Source: JALHST01 sp963798435 (lineage in GTDB: Bacteria; Bacteroidota; Bacteroidia; Flavobacteriales; Flavobacteriaceae). From it: 64,000 nucleotides of DNA. Positions 55,639 through 64,000 of this stretch are shown in pieces (the first letter of the stretch is position 1; the number at the start of each line of letters is the position of its first letter). The stretch covers positions 744,001 to 808,000 of the forward strand of contig CAWCTF010000004.1 of NCBI GenBank assembly GCA_963798435.1, given 5' to 3'. Both the position numbers and the translations under genes were made by a program. Below the pieces are notes generated by a model, which ran no database searches, had not been told where the DNA came from, and worked only from the letters and a program-made list of their open reading frames with translations.

Positions 55639-57123
55639 TTAAGCCCTTGCGGTCAATGATTTAAAGAATACAAAACCAAAGCCTAGGAACAACATCAAAT
55701 GAAAGGGAAAGAGCCCAAAATCATTTAATGGGATGGCGAGATACATCCCAAACAGGAAATAGATCATCAACACAGCCTCGAAAATCATATTCGGCGATAG
55801 TTTCGTTGAAAGGTATTTGTTGGTTTTCCAACTATCGGTCAAACTGTTCAGGTTGAATTTCGGGGTACGCACGAATTCACTGCGTTTGCCCATATGGCCT
55901 TCTAAAACGGCAATGGAGTTGTGCAACGAAAAGCCGAGTGCAACCGAGAAAAAAGTAAAGAAGAGTTTAATATAGTCAACAAAATTGTCGAAACTGCTGC
56001 CCTGTATACTTTTATAGGTAAACCAATAACATATGAAAAGAATTATGGTACTTAATATAAAGAAATTGGTCGCCTGAAAAAGCCATTCCAAATTGTCGTA
56101 GGCGTTTTTGATATACAACATCGGAATACTTAAAAAGGCCACGATAAAGACACATAAGAACATTGAACTGTTCAACAGGTGCATGACCCCATGAAATTTT
56201 GTCTTGAACGAGATGTTCTTGGCACGAATGACACTCGATACACTTTTGCGAAAGTTTTCGGCCCCTCCTTTGTTCCATCTGAATTGTTGGGAACGCGCTG
56301 CACTGATTACCACTGGAAGTTCTGCGGGTGTTTCTACATCTTCAAGATACTTGAATTTCCAGTTTTTTAACTGCGCCCGATAACTAAGGTCAAGATCTTC
56401 TGTCAATGTATCGCCTTCCCAGTTGCCGGCATCTAAGATGCATTCCTTGCGCCAGATACCAGCAGTACCATTAAAATTTATAAAATGGCCCTTGGCATTC
56501 CTGCCTACTTGTTCTAAGGTAAAATGAGCATCCAAGGCAAAGGCCTGGATACGCGTTAACGTCGAGTAATCCCTGTTAATGTGGCCCCAACGGGTCTGTA
56601 CTACCCCAATTTCAGGGTCTTTAAAATAAATTACCGTCTTTTTCAACCAGTCACTGGCAGGAAGGAAATCGGCATCGAAAATGGCAATAAAATCCCCTTT
56701 TGCGATTTCAAGCCCTTCTTTAAGGGCACCTGCCTTATATCCTTGTCGGTTTTCACGGCGAATGTGGGTGATATCCAAGCCGGCCTCCCGAAGCGTATCG
56801 ATATGTTTTGCAGTGATGTGCACCGAATCATCGGTTGAATCATCAAGGACCTGGATTTCCAACTTACTTTTAGGATATGCTATCTTCGATATATTCTCGA
56901 GCAGTCGTTCCATAACATATTCCTCGTTATACACGGGAAGTTGTATCGTAACGTATGGGATTTCCTTTGGATCTAAAAGGTTAAACTTAGGGGCAGTTTG
57001 GTTGCGTCGCTTGTATCCAAGATAATTGACCAAAAGATTTAGTTGCGCAAGACTGTATAAAAAAATCAGAACCAGTGCAAGACTGTAAATGGTGATGATG
57101 ATATAAGTTATTGTTAGTCCCAT
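55639..57123 (-). CDS. Family 2 glycosyltransferase, cellulose-synthase-like, membrane-bound
   Basis: The 494-residue protein has one N-terminal helix, a GT-A catalytic domain and about four C-terminal helices. Conserved acidic motifs appear in order: VLDDSTDDS, the DxD in IFDADFLPAS, TEDLDLSYRAQLKNW and the acceptor-binding QQFRWNKGGAENFRKS (QxxRW). This is the processive beta-glycosyltransferase signature, as in cellulose and glucomannan synthases, although many bacterial members add single sugars to lipids. It begins two bases after the neighbouring dolichol-phosphate-sugar-synthase-like gene ends. Confidence 0.88.
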   Translation of the reverse strand: MGLTITYIIITIYSLALVLIFLYSLAQLNLLVNYLGYKRRNQTAPKFNLLDPKEIPYVTIQLPVYNEEYVMERLLENISKIAYPKSKLEIQVLDDSTDDSVHITAKHIDTLREAGLDITHIRRENRQGYKAGALKEGLEIAKGDFIAIFDADFLPASDWLKKTVIYFKDPEIGVVQTRWGHINRDYSTLTRIQAFALDAHFTLEQVGRNAKGHFINFNGTAGIWRKECILDAGNWEGDTLTEDLDLSYRAQLKNWKFKYLEDVETPAELPVVISAARSQQFRWNKGGAENFRKSVSSVIRAKNISFKTKFHGVMHLLNSSMFLCVFIVAFLSIPMLYIKNAYDNLEWLFQATNFFILSTIILFICYWFTYKSIQGSSFDNFVDYIKLFFTFFSVALGFSLHNSIAVLEGHMGKRSEFVRTPKFNLNSLTDSWKTNKYLSTKLSPNMIFEAVLMIYFLFGMYLAIPLNDFGLFPFHLMLFLGFGFVFFKSLTARA

Positions 57124-57125
57124 TT

Positions 57126-57815
57126 TTATCGAATGCTATATTTAAAAATCCAACCCAAAATTTTTACGCCTGCAAATATACTACCTTTAATCGTTCCTGA
57201 CACTTTTGAGATGCCAATTCTTTTCTTGTAACGCACTGGTACTTCGGCATATGTCAATTGGTGCTTTAAGGCCTTTAACTGCATCTCCACGGTCCAACCA
57301 TATGTTTTATCTTCCATTTGTAAGGCCAACAGCTTTTCATACTTTATAGCCCTAAACGGTCCTAGGTCGGTAAATGTTGCCCCAAAAAATAATTTCATCA
57401 ACTTGGTAGCCAGCCAATTACCAAAAATTTGTTGGGGGGTCATACTGTCCTCTTCCCTTAATTCCTTGACCCTTGCACCAATGACGAAATCAATACCGTC
57501 TTCAATGATGGGGTTGACCACCTTCATGAGCTCTTCCGGATAATCGGAATAGTCTCCATCCATAAATACGATAATGTCGGGTCGTTTGGACTGTTTAGCA
57601 ATGTAATTAATTCCACAAAGGCACGCATGGCCATATCCAGGCCTATTTTCGGTGAGTACAGTTGCCCCGGACTTCCTTGCATTCTCGGCTGTAGCATCGG
57701 TCGAATTGTTATTGACTACGATGATCTCAGAAACTATTTTCGGAATTTCCTTCACGACAAGACCTATCGATTCGGCTTCATTGAATGCGGGAATAATTAC
57801 GTTGATAGTGTGCAT
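57126..57815 (-). CDS. Family 2 glycosyltransferase, dolichol-phosphate mannosyltransferase-like
   Basis: The 229-residue GT-A protein begins MHTINVIIPAFNEAESIGLV and carries IIVVNNNSTDATAENARKSG and the DxD-like IVFMDGDYSDYPEELM. FRAIKYEKLLALQMEDKTYG and MQLKALKHQLTYAEVPVRYK follow, as in polyprenyl-phosphate mannose/glucose synthases. No C-terminal membrane helix pair is present. It would make a polyprenyl-phosphate-linked sugar, the donor that the GT-C enzyme of the same run would need. It lies 51 bases after the polyferredoxin gene and two bases before the cellulose-synthase-like gene. Confidence 0.86.
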   Translation of the reverse strand: MHTINVIIPAFNEAESIGLVVKEIPKIVSEIIVVNNNSTDATAENARKSGATVLTENRPGYGHACLCGINYIAKQSKRPDIIVFMDGDYSDYPEELMKVVNPIIEDGIDFVIGARVKELREEDSMTPQQIFGNWLATKLMKLFFGATFTDLGPFRAIKYEKLLALQMEDKTYGWTVEMQLKALKHQLTYAEVPVRYKKRIGISKVSGTIKGSIFAGVKILGWIFKYSIR

Positions 57816-57866
57816 TGTTCAAAAGGAATACCTTTACGGTAGGATATTAAAATGGGCCAAAAGTAG

Positions 57867-59447
57867 TTATTTCCTATTCAATATTTCTATCAAATCGACA
57901 TCATTGCCCAATAGTATTTCAGTCGGATTGATACGTCCCTCTAGGGGGCCATTTTCCAATTTTAGAACCCCACGGGGGCAAACAGCTGCGCAGATACCAC
58001 ATCCGACGCAACTTGATCGGATAATATTTTCTCCCTTTTGGGCATAAGCACGCACATCGATTCCCTGTTCGCAATAGGTTGAACAATTGCCACAGGAAAT
58101 ACATTGTCCACCATTCGTTGTAATGCGAAAACGCGATTTAAAACGTTGAACGGCCCCCATATAAGCTGCCAATGGACACCCGAACCGGCACCAGACCCGA
58201 TTCCCGAAAATGGGATAGAACCCAGTTCCTACAACCCCTGCAAAAATGGCTCCTATCATTAGACTATAGGTGTTCTGTATGCTCGAAGTCTTGATTCCAA
58301 GCACGGATCCCGATTCGGTAAAAAAACTATAGAGAGTCATGCCGGTCATGACCAGGGCAAAAAGCAATACCCCATGAATCAGCCAGCGTTCCACTTTCCA
58401 GGAAAAAAGCGATTTACTCGAGTGTTGTCTATAGGGATCCCCTAAGGTTTCGGCCAAACCTCCACAACCACAGACCCAGGAACAGTACCATCGTTTTCCG
58501 AAAAAATAGACCATAATCGGGACGATTAGCAGGGTAAGCGCGATGCCCCAAAAGAGAATAAAAAGACCGATTCCCCCACTGTTCAACAATTCCTTAAGAT
58601 TGTATTGAAAAAAGAAGTCATAATCCAAGGGAAAGGCATTTTTAAAATCATAATACGGCATTTGAAGACGCACCATAATTTCAGGTATCAAGAAAGCAAA
58701 GACGATTTGAAAGAATAGTACCGAAGTGGTACGAACCATCTGATAGAGGTTGTGACGATATTTGATGTACATCCTGACGGCCATCACGGTCATCACCGTA
58801 CAATACATGAATCCGTACACGAACCAATGTCCTGCAGGGTTTCCGCTCAAGCTTTCGCTGATAGGGTCTACCAAGTAGGTCCAATTTACGGCATACTCAG
58901 GACGGAAATACAGTATTAAATAGAATGCGACCAGGAAGATGAAGACCAGCCAGGCGATCCATCCACGGTTCGTCGAATTCTGATGATAGATGCCATCGTT
59001 TTTGATGCCCTTTTTACCCAATAGAATTACGTTCGGAAGAATGAATAATAGGGCGCCTACTATTCCGAGACCAAAGGTAAAAAACCACATAAGCCCTTTA
59101 TGTTCTGCGATAAAACCGGTGCCTGAGGCTTTGGCCAATAGCTCGGCCATATCATGTGGTTTCGTATAGATTACTTGGTCGTACTGTTTGTTTTTTCTGT
59201 GTTGTACATTTGCAGTTTCAAGAGCTTCCCCAATTTTCGGGGATAGCGTCATCATTCCAGTGAATTTCCGGCCAACCACATTTTTTTCGATTTCTTTTTT
59301 GAAAACAGCACTTTTTATGCCCTTTTCCTGCACGATTTGATCAAAGTTTGATTGTGTTACCTGAAACGTACCCAGAAAGATCAACGAAATAAAAACCCCC
59401 AAGCCTAGTAAAAATAGTATTAGGCCGCTATTTTTTAGTGTTTTCAT
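57867..59447 (-). CDS. Membrane polyferredoxin (NapH/CcoG-like 4Fe-4S protein)
   Basis: From the ATG at 59447 the protein is 526 residues; an ATG six codons upstream would overlap the previous gene. One N-terminal helix is followed by an ~80-residue soluble segment, then about seven further helices. Two NapH/YccM-type Cys motifs lie in the membrane region: WYCSWVCGCGG (variant, lacking the usual Pro) and VWCRFGCPLAAYMG. The last ~100 residues hold two ferredoxin-type clusters, CISCGNCSTYCEQGID and CVGCGICAAVCPRGVL. It would carry electrons across or along the inner membrane. It lies 10 bases after the FAD reductase, its likely electron donor. The electron acceptor is unknown. Confidence 0.85.
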   Translation of the reverse strand: MKTLKNSGLILFLLGLGVFISLIFLGTFQVTQSNFDQIVQEKGIKSAVFKKEIEKNVVGRKFTGMMTLSPKIGEALETANVQHRKNKQYDQVIYTKPHDMAELLAKASGTGFIAEHKGLMWFFTFGLGIVGALLFILPNVILLGKKGIKNDGIYHQNSTNRGWIAWLVFIFLVAFYLILYFRPEYAVNWTYLVDPISESLSGNPAGHWFVYGFMYCTVMTVMAVRMYIKYRHNLYQMVRTTSVLFFQIVFAFLIPEIMVRLQMPYYDFKNAFPLDYDFFFQYNLKELLNSGGIGLFILFWGIALTLLIVPIMVYFFGKRWYCSWVCGCGGLAETLGDPYRQHSSKSLFSWKVERWLIHGVLLFALVMTGMTLYSFFTESGSVLGIKTSSIQNTYSLMIGAIFAGVVGTGFYPIFGNRVWCRFGCPLAAYMGAVQRFKSRFRITTNGGQCISCGNCSTYCEQGIDVRAYAQKGENIIRSSCVGCGICAAVCPRGVLKLENGPLEGRINPTEILLGNDVDLIEILNRK

Positions 59448-59457
59448 AAAAAGCCCA

Positions 59458-60804
59458 TTATGCATTATTGAAAATTCGTTGCCAACTTTTTTTTCGGACT
59501 TTTAGATCCGTCCCAAATTCTGAATTGTAGTGGTTTAAAATATCCGCTTCATAATGTCGATAGAATTCCGGATCAAAATTTGCATCCTTCAAGTTTTCCA
59601 CTACGTACCCAATTTCCTTCTGCGCATTGAGCCAGCGGTCGAATATTTCATGACGCATGCGTATACCAAAGGTGTTGATACCTAGAAATTGCTTTGATTC
59701 CTTATGAAAGGCTATAGTTATACAGATAGGTTCTTTCGGATGCCGCCAATGAAAGTGTTGTTCATACACTTTTCTGCCGGCTTCGTTAAAAACCCATCCA
59801 TATGTTTGATACTCGATATCAAGGAACTTGGCCGAATTGAACCAATTTCCGGGATTATAGGAGGTCTTTTTGCCGCATATGGTCTGGGCCAAGGCTTCGC
59901 CCATCATTCTACCAGTATACCAGACTGCCTCTACCGGTTTCCGGTTTCCAATTGCTTGGCGTTGTTCGGCACAATCGCCAATAGCGTAGATATTTTCAAT
60001 ATTTGTCTCCAGAAATCGGTTTACCTTGACCCCTTTGCCAAGATCAAGTCCCGAATCTTTCAGGAAATCGATGTTCGGGCGCACCCCGGCCGTCAACCCG
60101 ACCAAATTGCAAGGAATGGTTTCACCTCTATCGGTAAGTACTGCCCTCGCCCTGCCATGTTCGTCAGGAAGAATTTCCTTGAGATTCGTGTTCAATCGCA
60201 AATCGATGTGGTGTTCCAAGATATGCTCTGTGATCATTTGTGATTCGCCTTGGGGAAGGACCCCGTTCCAAAAACTTTTCTCACGTACTAGAAATGTCAC
60301 CGGGATTTTTCGACTTCGTAACATTTCAACCAGTTCGATTCCGATCAATCCACCCCCGACAACGACCGCTCTTTTGCAAACCTCCTTATCGGGGGCCGTC
60401 ACTTCAAGTAGTTCTAAGTCCTGTTTTGAATATAAACCCTGTACCCCTAGCAATTCCTGGCCAGGCCAATCAAATTTGTTCGATTTTGAACCGGTTGCAA
60501 TAATCAATGTATCATACCCAATGATACTATCATCCTTTAATACCAATTTTTTATTCGGGGGATCTACCTTTGTAACATACCCATTTACCAATTCGATCCG
60601 GTTTTTTTTCCAAAACCAATTTTCATAAGGTTGAATATGCTCGAATTTCATGTGGCCCATATATACGTACATGAGGGCAGTACGGGAAAAAAAATAATCG
60701 TTCTCAGGAGAAATTAAGGTAATCCGATACTCTGTATTTTTTCGAATGTGGCGCGCTGCCGTAACACCGGCAATACCATTCCCAATAATGACGATATGTT
60801 GCAT
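59458..60804 (-). CDS. FAD/NAD-dependent oxidoreductase (nitrite/rubredoxin-reductase-like)
   Basis: The 448-residue protein is of the two-dinucleotide-domain family. Visible are IVIIGNGIAGVTAARHIRK at the FAD site, AVVVGGGLIGIELVEMLRS at the NAD(P) site, TAGVRPNIDFLKDSG and ENIYAIGDCAEQR, which closes the FAD pocket. A C-terminal extension of ~90 residues ends NSEFGTDLKVRKKSWQRIFN and is longer than in ferredoxin reductases. No redox-active Cys pair is seen, so electrons probably pass to a protein partner. The gene is first in the run and ends 10 bases before the polyferredoxin start. Confidence 0.86.
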   Translation of the reverse strand: MQHIVIIGNGIAGVTAARHIRKNTEYRITLISPENDYFFSRTALMYVYMGHMKFEHIQPYENWFWKKNRIELVNGYVTKVDPPNKKLVLKDDSIIGYDTLIIATGSKSNKFDWPGQELLGVQGLYSKQDLELLEVTAPDKEVCKRAVVVGGGLIGIELVEMLRSRKIPVTFLVREKSFWNGVLPQGESQMITEHILEHHIDLRLNTNLKEILPDEHGRARAVLTDRGETIPCNLVGLTAGVRPNIDFLKDSGLDLGKGVKVNRFLETNIENIYAIGDCAEQRQAIGNRKPVEAVWYTGRMMGEALAQTICGKKTSYNPGNWFNSAKFLDIEYQTYGWVFNEAGRKVYEQHFHWRHPKEPICITIAFHKESKQFLGINTFGIRMRHEIFDRWLNAQKEIGYVVENLKDANFDPEFYRHYEADILNHYNSEFGTDLKVRKKSWQRIFNNA

Positions 60805-61323
60805 TTGGTTTCTAGTTGTTGAAGGGTCAGTCGTTTTTAAAGATAGGAACTTAATCTATACGGTGTTTTTTTTATGCCAATGTATGTTTTTTCCGGGGTG
60901 CTTTCGACCGGACTACCAGGATTTTCTCCATCGAGGTGCATCAGCTAAACACTTTGTTGAAAATTGATCACCGTATGTGGTTCCGAGATGGTGAGATTAT
61001 TTTCAGTTAATAGGTTATAATTTGCGTTTAAATCAGGGGGATTCAAAAAATTTCTTAGAATGCACAGGCCAGATCGAAAGGATAACTAGGTTGGTTTCAA
61101 AACGTAGGTGATTTTCGAACGCATTCCCATTCCTTCGAGTGAAAAGACGACCATTTCTGGTCATCATACAATCGAACAGCATTGAACGTACTCCTTGTCT
61201 GTTGTTTTCAGGTGCTCGAATACATAATTAATAAACAACTGATTACAACTAATGTGGGGTACAGTTTGGCTGATTTGTTGAACCGATTAAAAAACTTAAT
61301 TTAGGGTCATTAACTGCCACTAG
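60805..61323. other. Intergenic region upstream of the FAD reductase and GH113-like genes
   Basis: These 519 bases separate divergent genes. No reading frame with family resemblance was found. A short perfect hairpin, GACCATTTCTGGTC, lies near 61150, with no T tract after it. It should hold the promoters of both genes, but no convincing -33/-7 pair was seen. Confidence 0.4.
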
Positions 61324-62325
61324 ATGAAAAAGTTTGTTTTGTTCTTATTGTGTCTTCTTCAGCTTAGTTGCTTGGGCCAGGGTCTGCATAAAATCAAGGG
61401 AGTCAGTTTTGTAGCCTCAAGGCAAGAAGTTTCGCAGGAACAGGTAGAGGAGATTTTGAACATTAACGCGAACTATGCCGCCATTATGCCCTTTGGATTT
61501 ATTCGGGAGATCAATTCCCCTGAAATCATATTCGATACTGAGAGACAATGGTTTGGGGAGACTAAAAAGGGGGCGAAACAATATATTGGGATGTTGCACA
61601 AAAATGGCGTTCGGGTCATGGTAAAGCCTCAAATCTGGATTTGGCGAGGGACATTTACAGGTACTTTAACCATGAGCACCGAAGCGGAATGGCTGGCCCT
61701 CGAATCATCTTATGAGAATTTCATTTTAAATTATGCCCAATTGGCCGAGGAAACCCATGCGGATCTATTTTGCATTGGCACTGAATTAGAACAGTTTGTA
61801 AAGAACCGGCCTGATTATTGGAAAAAACTTATTGTAAAGGTTCGCACTATTTACAAGGGTAAATTGACTTATGCCGCCAATTGGGACGAATACACCAAGA
61901 CTTCCTTTTGGGAGGACTTGGATTATATTGGTATCGACGCTTATTTTCCATTATGTGAGGACATAACCCCTACCGTCGCCCAATGCCAGCAAGGTTGGCA
62001 ACCGCACAAAGCAAAAATCAAGCAAATCTCCCTCGATAAAAACAAACCCATTGTTTTTACTGAATATGGTTATCGAAGTGCAGATCAGACCGCATGGAAG
62101 CCATGGTTGTCGGATCGTCATGAAAATCCTGCCAATTTTGAGGCCCAAGAAAATGCCACCAAGGCCATATTGCTTGAATTTTGGAACGAGGATTGGTTTG
62201 CCGGTGGTTTTGTATGGAAATGGTTTATAGAACATGGCGAGTCGGGAGGTGAGGCCGATAACCAGTTTACCCCTCAGAATAAACCTGCACAAAAGGTAAT
62301 TAGTGATTTTTATAAATCGATATGA
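61324..62325 (+). CDS. Glycoside hydrolase, GH113-like TIM barrel, secreted
   Basis: The 333-residue protein has a signal MKKFVLFLLCLLQLSC followed by LGQG; the Cys could be lipidated. The mature part begins KIKGVSFVASRQEVSQEQ, a (beta/alpha)8 barrel. The acid/base Glu is expected in LFCIGTELEQFV and the nucleophile in PIVFTEYGYRSADQT, with IGIDAYFPL between them. This set resembles GH113 beta-mannanases and their uncharacterised flavobacterial relatives. It would hydrolyse a beta-linked mannose- or glucose-containing polysaccharide outside the cytoplasm. It is 179 bases upstream of the amidase gene, on the same strand. Confidence 0.85.
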   Translation: MKKFVLFLLCLLQLSCLGQGLHKIKGVSFVASRQEVSQEQVEEILNINANYAAIMPFGFIREINSPEIIFDTERQWFGETKKGAKQYIGMLHKNGVRVMVKPQIWIWRGTFTGTLTMSTEAEWLALESSYENFILNYAQLAEETHADLFCIGTELEQFVKNRPDYWKKLIVKVRTIYKGKLTYAANWDEYTKTSFWEDLDYIGIDAYFPLCEDITPTVAQCQQGWQPHKAKIKQISLDKNKPIVFTEYGYRSADQTAWKPWLSDRHENPANFEAQENATKAILLEFWNEDWFAGGFVWKWFIEHGESGGEADNQFTPQNKPAQKVISDFYKSI

Positions 62326-62450
62326 TCAATTATTAGGACACGGGGTTTGAAACTTGTTTTCTGATTCCTATTGAAATCGATCGGTGACCAGTTTTTCATG
62401 CCTTTTATACGAATGAATGAAAAGCAAAAATGCGTTTATCACGCTTCGTT

Positions 62451-62483
62451 TTTGGAATTGGGCAGTATTTTTGATAATATTTG
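62451..62483 (+). promoter_or_regulatory. Candidate promoter of the amidase gene
   Basis: TTTG at 62451-62454, a 21-base spacer and AATATTTG at 62476-62483 fit the -33/-7 pattern with one mismatch. The predicted transcript start is ~14 bases before the TTG at 62504, which supports a non-ATG start there. Confidence 0.4.
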
Positions 62484-62503
62484 TACATCAACTAATTTAG
62501 AAA

Positions 62504-63550
62504 TTGGTGTCGCCTCGAAAATTGATCTTATTTTTCTTCTTAGGCATAAGCGGATTATTTGCCCAGGATTCACTAGTAAAAGTTACAGCCGAGAAAGGAG
62601 ACGGAATTCTTTCGCTGCTTCGAAAACAGGGTATCAATCCCTATGAATCCTATAATGACTTTATCGCACTGAACGTGGATAATCTAAGGGATAGTCTACA
62701 TTTATTCGAGGGCCATAGCTATCTTATTCCAAAAGCCCTCTTGGCCAAAGTACCCACGAAAGATTCGGCGAAAGATTCGGCAGCACACAGTACTGCTGAA
62801 ATTAAAGGAATGGTCGGGAAGGAGTTCCCCATTTTTGGTAAAGAAAATGCAATGGTGCTGCCAAAAAGCGAGCGTCTCAAGGGCACGGTATATTATTTGA
62901 TTTCCGGTCATGGTGGCCCAGATCCTGGGGCCATGGCAAAACAGGGATCCCAATCGATTTCCGAAGATGAATATGCCTATGATGTAACTTTGCGCTTGGC
63001 CAAAGAACTTATTGCACATGGAGCAGAGGTATACATTATCGTACGAGACGAGAACGACGGTATTCGCGATGCTCGAATTCTACCGATGGACAGGGATGAA
63101 GTGGTGTATCCCAATTCTGAGATTCCCCTGAACCAAGTTGCACGTTTACAACAAAGGGTAGACGTAGTGAACAATCTCTATGCCCAAAACAAGGATAAAT
63201 ATCAAAGATTAATCGTGACCCATGTCGATAGTCGAAGTACCGGCCAAAACATAGATGTGTTTTTTTACTATCATGAAAAGAGCAAAAACGGTAAAAGATT
63301 GGCCGAAAGTATTCACAGGACGTTTGAGGAAAAGTATAAAAAATACCAACCTAATCGCGTCTATTCTGGTACGTTTGAAGATCGGACTTCGTTATTTTTA
63401 GTTAAAAAAACCCATCCTGCCATGACTTTCATTGAAATCGGAAATATTCGCAACCAAAAAGACCAACGTCGAATATTGGACCCCGATAATCGGCAGGCAC
63501 TTGCCAAATGGATCTGTGAAGGCGCGTTGCTGGACTTTGAGGAACGCTAG
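62504..63550 (+). CDS. N-acetylmuramoyl-L-alanine amidase (Amidase_3 family)
   Basis: The 348-residue secreted protein has a signal LILFFFLGISGLFAQ, then an ~100-residue linker region with a LysM-like segment (GILSLLRKQGINPYESYNDF). The zinc amidase domain follows: first His in LISGHGGPDPGAMAKQG, Glu in SEDEYAYDVTLRLAK, second His in IVTHVDSRSTGQN and catalytic Glu in MTFIEIGNIRNQKDQRR. It would cleave the bond between N-acetylmuramate and the peptide in peptidoglycan. No ATG lies in frame; TTG 62504, GTG 62507 or TTG 62522 are the candidate starts. It converges with the right-edge glycosyltransferase gene, the stops overlapping by four bases. Confidence 0.87.
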   Translation: MVSPRKLILFFFLGISGLFAQDSLVKVTAEKGDGILSLLRKQGINPYESYNDFIALNVDNLRDSLHLFEGHSYLIPKALLAKVPTKDSAKDSAAHSTAEIKGMVGKEFPIFGKENAMVLPKSERLKGTVYYLISGHGGPDPGAMAKQGSQSISEDEYAYDVTLRLAKELIAHGAEVYIIVRDENDGIRDARILPMDRDEVVYPNSEIPLNQVARLQQRVDVVNNLYAQNKDKYQRLIVTHVDSRSTGQNIDVFFYYHEKSKNGKRLAESIHRTFEEKYKKYQPNRVYSGTFEDRTSLFLVKKTHPAMTFIEIGNIRNQKDQRRILDPDNRQALAKWICEGALLDFEER

Positions 63551-64000
63551 GAACCTACGGCGATCTTATTTTTGTAATAGGCGTACAGTTCTTCCGGCCC
63601 GGCCCCCAAATAATTTTTGAGATGGATCACGGCGAAATGGTATTGTAAACGAACCATTCCCAAAGACCTATATTTACGGGCCGATGTCGGTGACATATTC
63701 ACAAAGAATCTTAAATTCATTTTTCCGTGATAGTCGTGTTATAAATTCATTGTCTTCATAGACTTTATATTCCTCATTGAATCCTTGGGACTGAAGAAAT
63801 AATTCCTTGGTTATAAATAGGGATTGGTCGCCACCACGGCAAATAGGGTGGTTTATTCTGCTGAACCATGCAAAGAATCTTAGGAAATGGCTATCACTAT
63901 CGAAGTACATTCGAAAACATCCCACCAAAGCCCCTTCTTTCACACTGGCTACAATAAATGTATCAAAGTTTTTTGGGGGAAAGGTATCGGCATGTAGAAA
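63547..64000 (-). pseudogene. Family 2 glycosyltransferase (TIGR04283-like), partial, with frameshift
   Basis: The C-terminal ~150 residues are present and the gene runs off the right edge. Family motifs include the DxD-type FLHADTFPP, then FRMYFDSDSHFLRFFAWFSR, RGGDQSLFITKELF and GFNEEYKVYEDNEFITRLS. After ILCEYVT the frame breaks. Removing one C at plus position 63688 restores TSARKYRSLGMVRLQYHFAV and the usual end EELYAYYKNKIAVGS, with the stop at 63547-63549. The TIGR04283 group is found in arsenosugar and related pathways but is broadly distributed. Indel and edge make the assignment partial. Confidence 0.8.

Noticed and set aside
55376..55642. Plus-strand open frame of 88 codons between the cellulose-synthase-like and GT-C genes
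   Set aside because: It overlaps the start of the GT-C gene, has no family resemblance and no promoter; the stretch is more likely the leader of the GT-C gene.
1..64000. tRNA, rRNA, CRISPR, insertion sequence or phage genes
   Set aside because: None of the expected structures, repeat arrays, transposases or phage proteins were seen on either strand.

Overview
The window looks like chromosomal DNA of a marine-type member of the Bacteroidota, most likely family Flavobacteriaceae. The grounds are AT-rich coding DNA, a SusC/SusD pair, many Sec/lipoprotein signals ending in LxxC, almost no Shine-Dalgarno motifs, TAnnTTTG-type -7 promoter elements, an N-succinylornithine-type arginine operon and a mevalonate pathway. 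No rRNA, tRNA, CRISPR array, insertion sequence or prophage was seen.

Layout. (1) 1-1000: 5' end of a carbon-nitrogen hydrolase and a small secreted protein. (2) 1138-6472: a probable D-amino-acid/dipeptide catabolic cluster: M19 dipeptidase, D-serine dehydratase-like PLP enzyme, RidA, a GntP-type permease (frameshifted) and a divergent exported class V aminotransferase. (3) 6586-9042: metallophosphoesterase and a vanadium-haloperoxidase-like lipoprotein. (4) 9342-14081: D-xylose uptake and catabolism (SSS symporter, xylA, xylB). (5) 14230-29300: a minus-strand block, susC-susD, a terminator hairpin, then three very large paralogous FG-GAP/ASPIC-UnbV lipoproteins with one small unknown lipoprotein between them. 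(6) 29915-36504: LacI regulator, beta-phosphoglucomutase, GH65 phosphorylase and GH13 amylase, a maltodextrin module facing away from susCD. (7) 36552-43894: small membrane protein, glycerophosphodiesterase, HI0933-type flavoprotein, TspO, and mevalonate/isoprenoid genes with a UbiA prenyltransferase and a pseudouridine synthase. (8) 43895-53809: a compact arginine/proline operon read leftward from a GNAT acyltransferase to argH. (9) 54026-60804: an FAD reductase, a membrane polyferredoxin and three glycosyltransferases. (10) 61324-64000: GH113-like hydrolase, amidase and the end of a family-2 glycosyltransferase.

How it fits together. GH65 would release beta-glucose-1-phosphate from maltose, and beta-phosphoglucomutase would feed it to glycolysis. 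A LacI-type palindrome upstream of susC suggests that the adjacent regulator controls uptake. Xylose would enter through the sodium symporter and pass through XylA and XylB. The arginine operon appears to use N-succinylated intermediates, and its first gene is a candidate for the glutamate N-acyltransferase.

Four otherwise well-preserved genes (gntP, susD, argC and the right-edge glycosyltransferase) each carry a single-base indel. In every case the family sequence resumes in the neighbouring frame. This pattern suggests uncorrected sequence errors at least as strongly as real gene decay. The most interesting less-described material is the susCD-linked trio of predicted twin-propeller lipoproteins, the FAD/polyferredoxin/glycosyltransferase cluster, and the GNAT protein heading the arginine operon.
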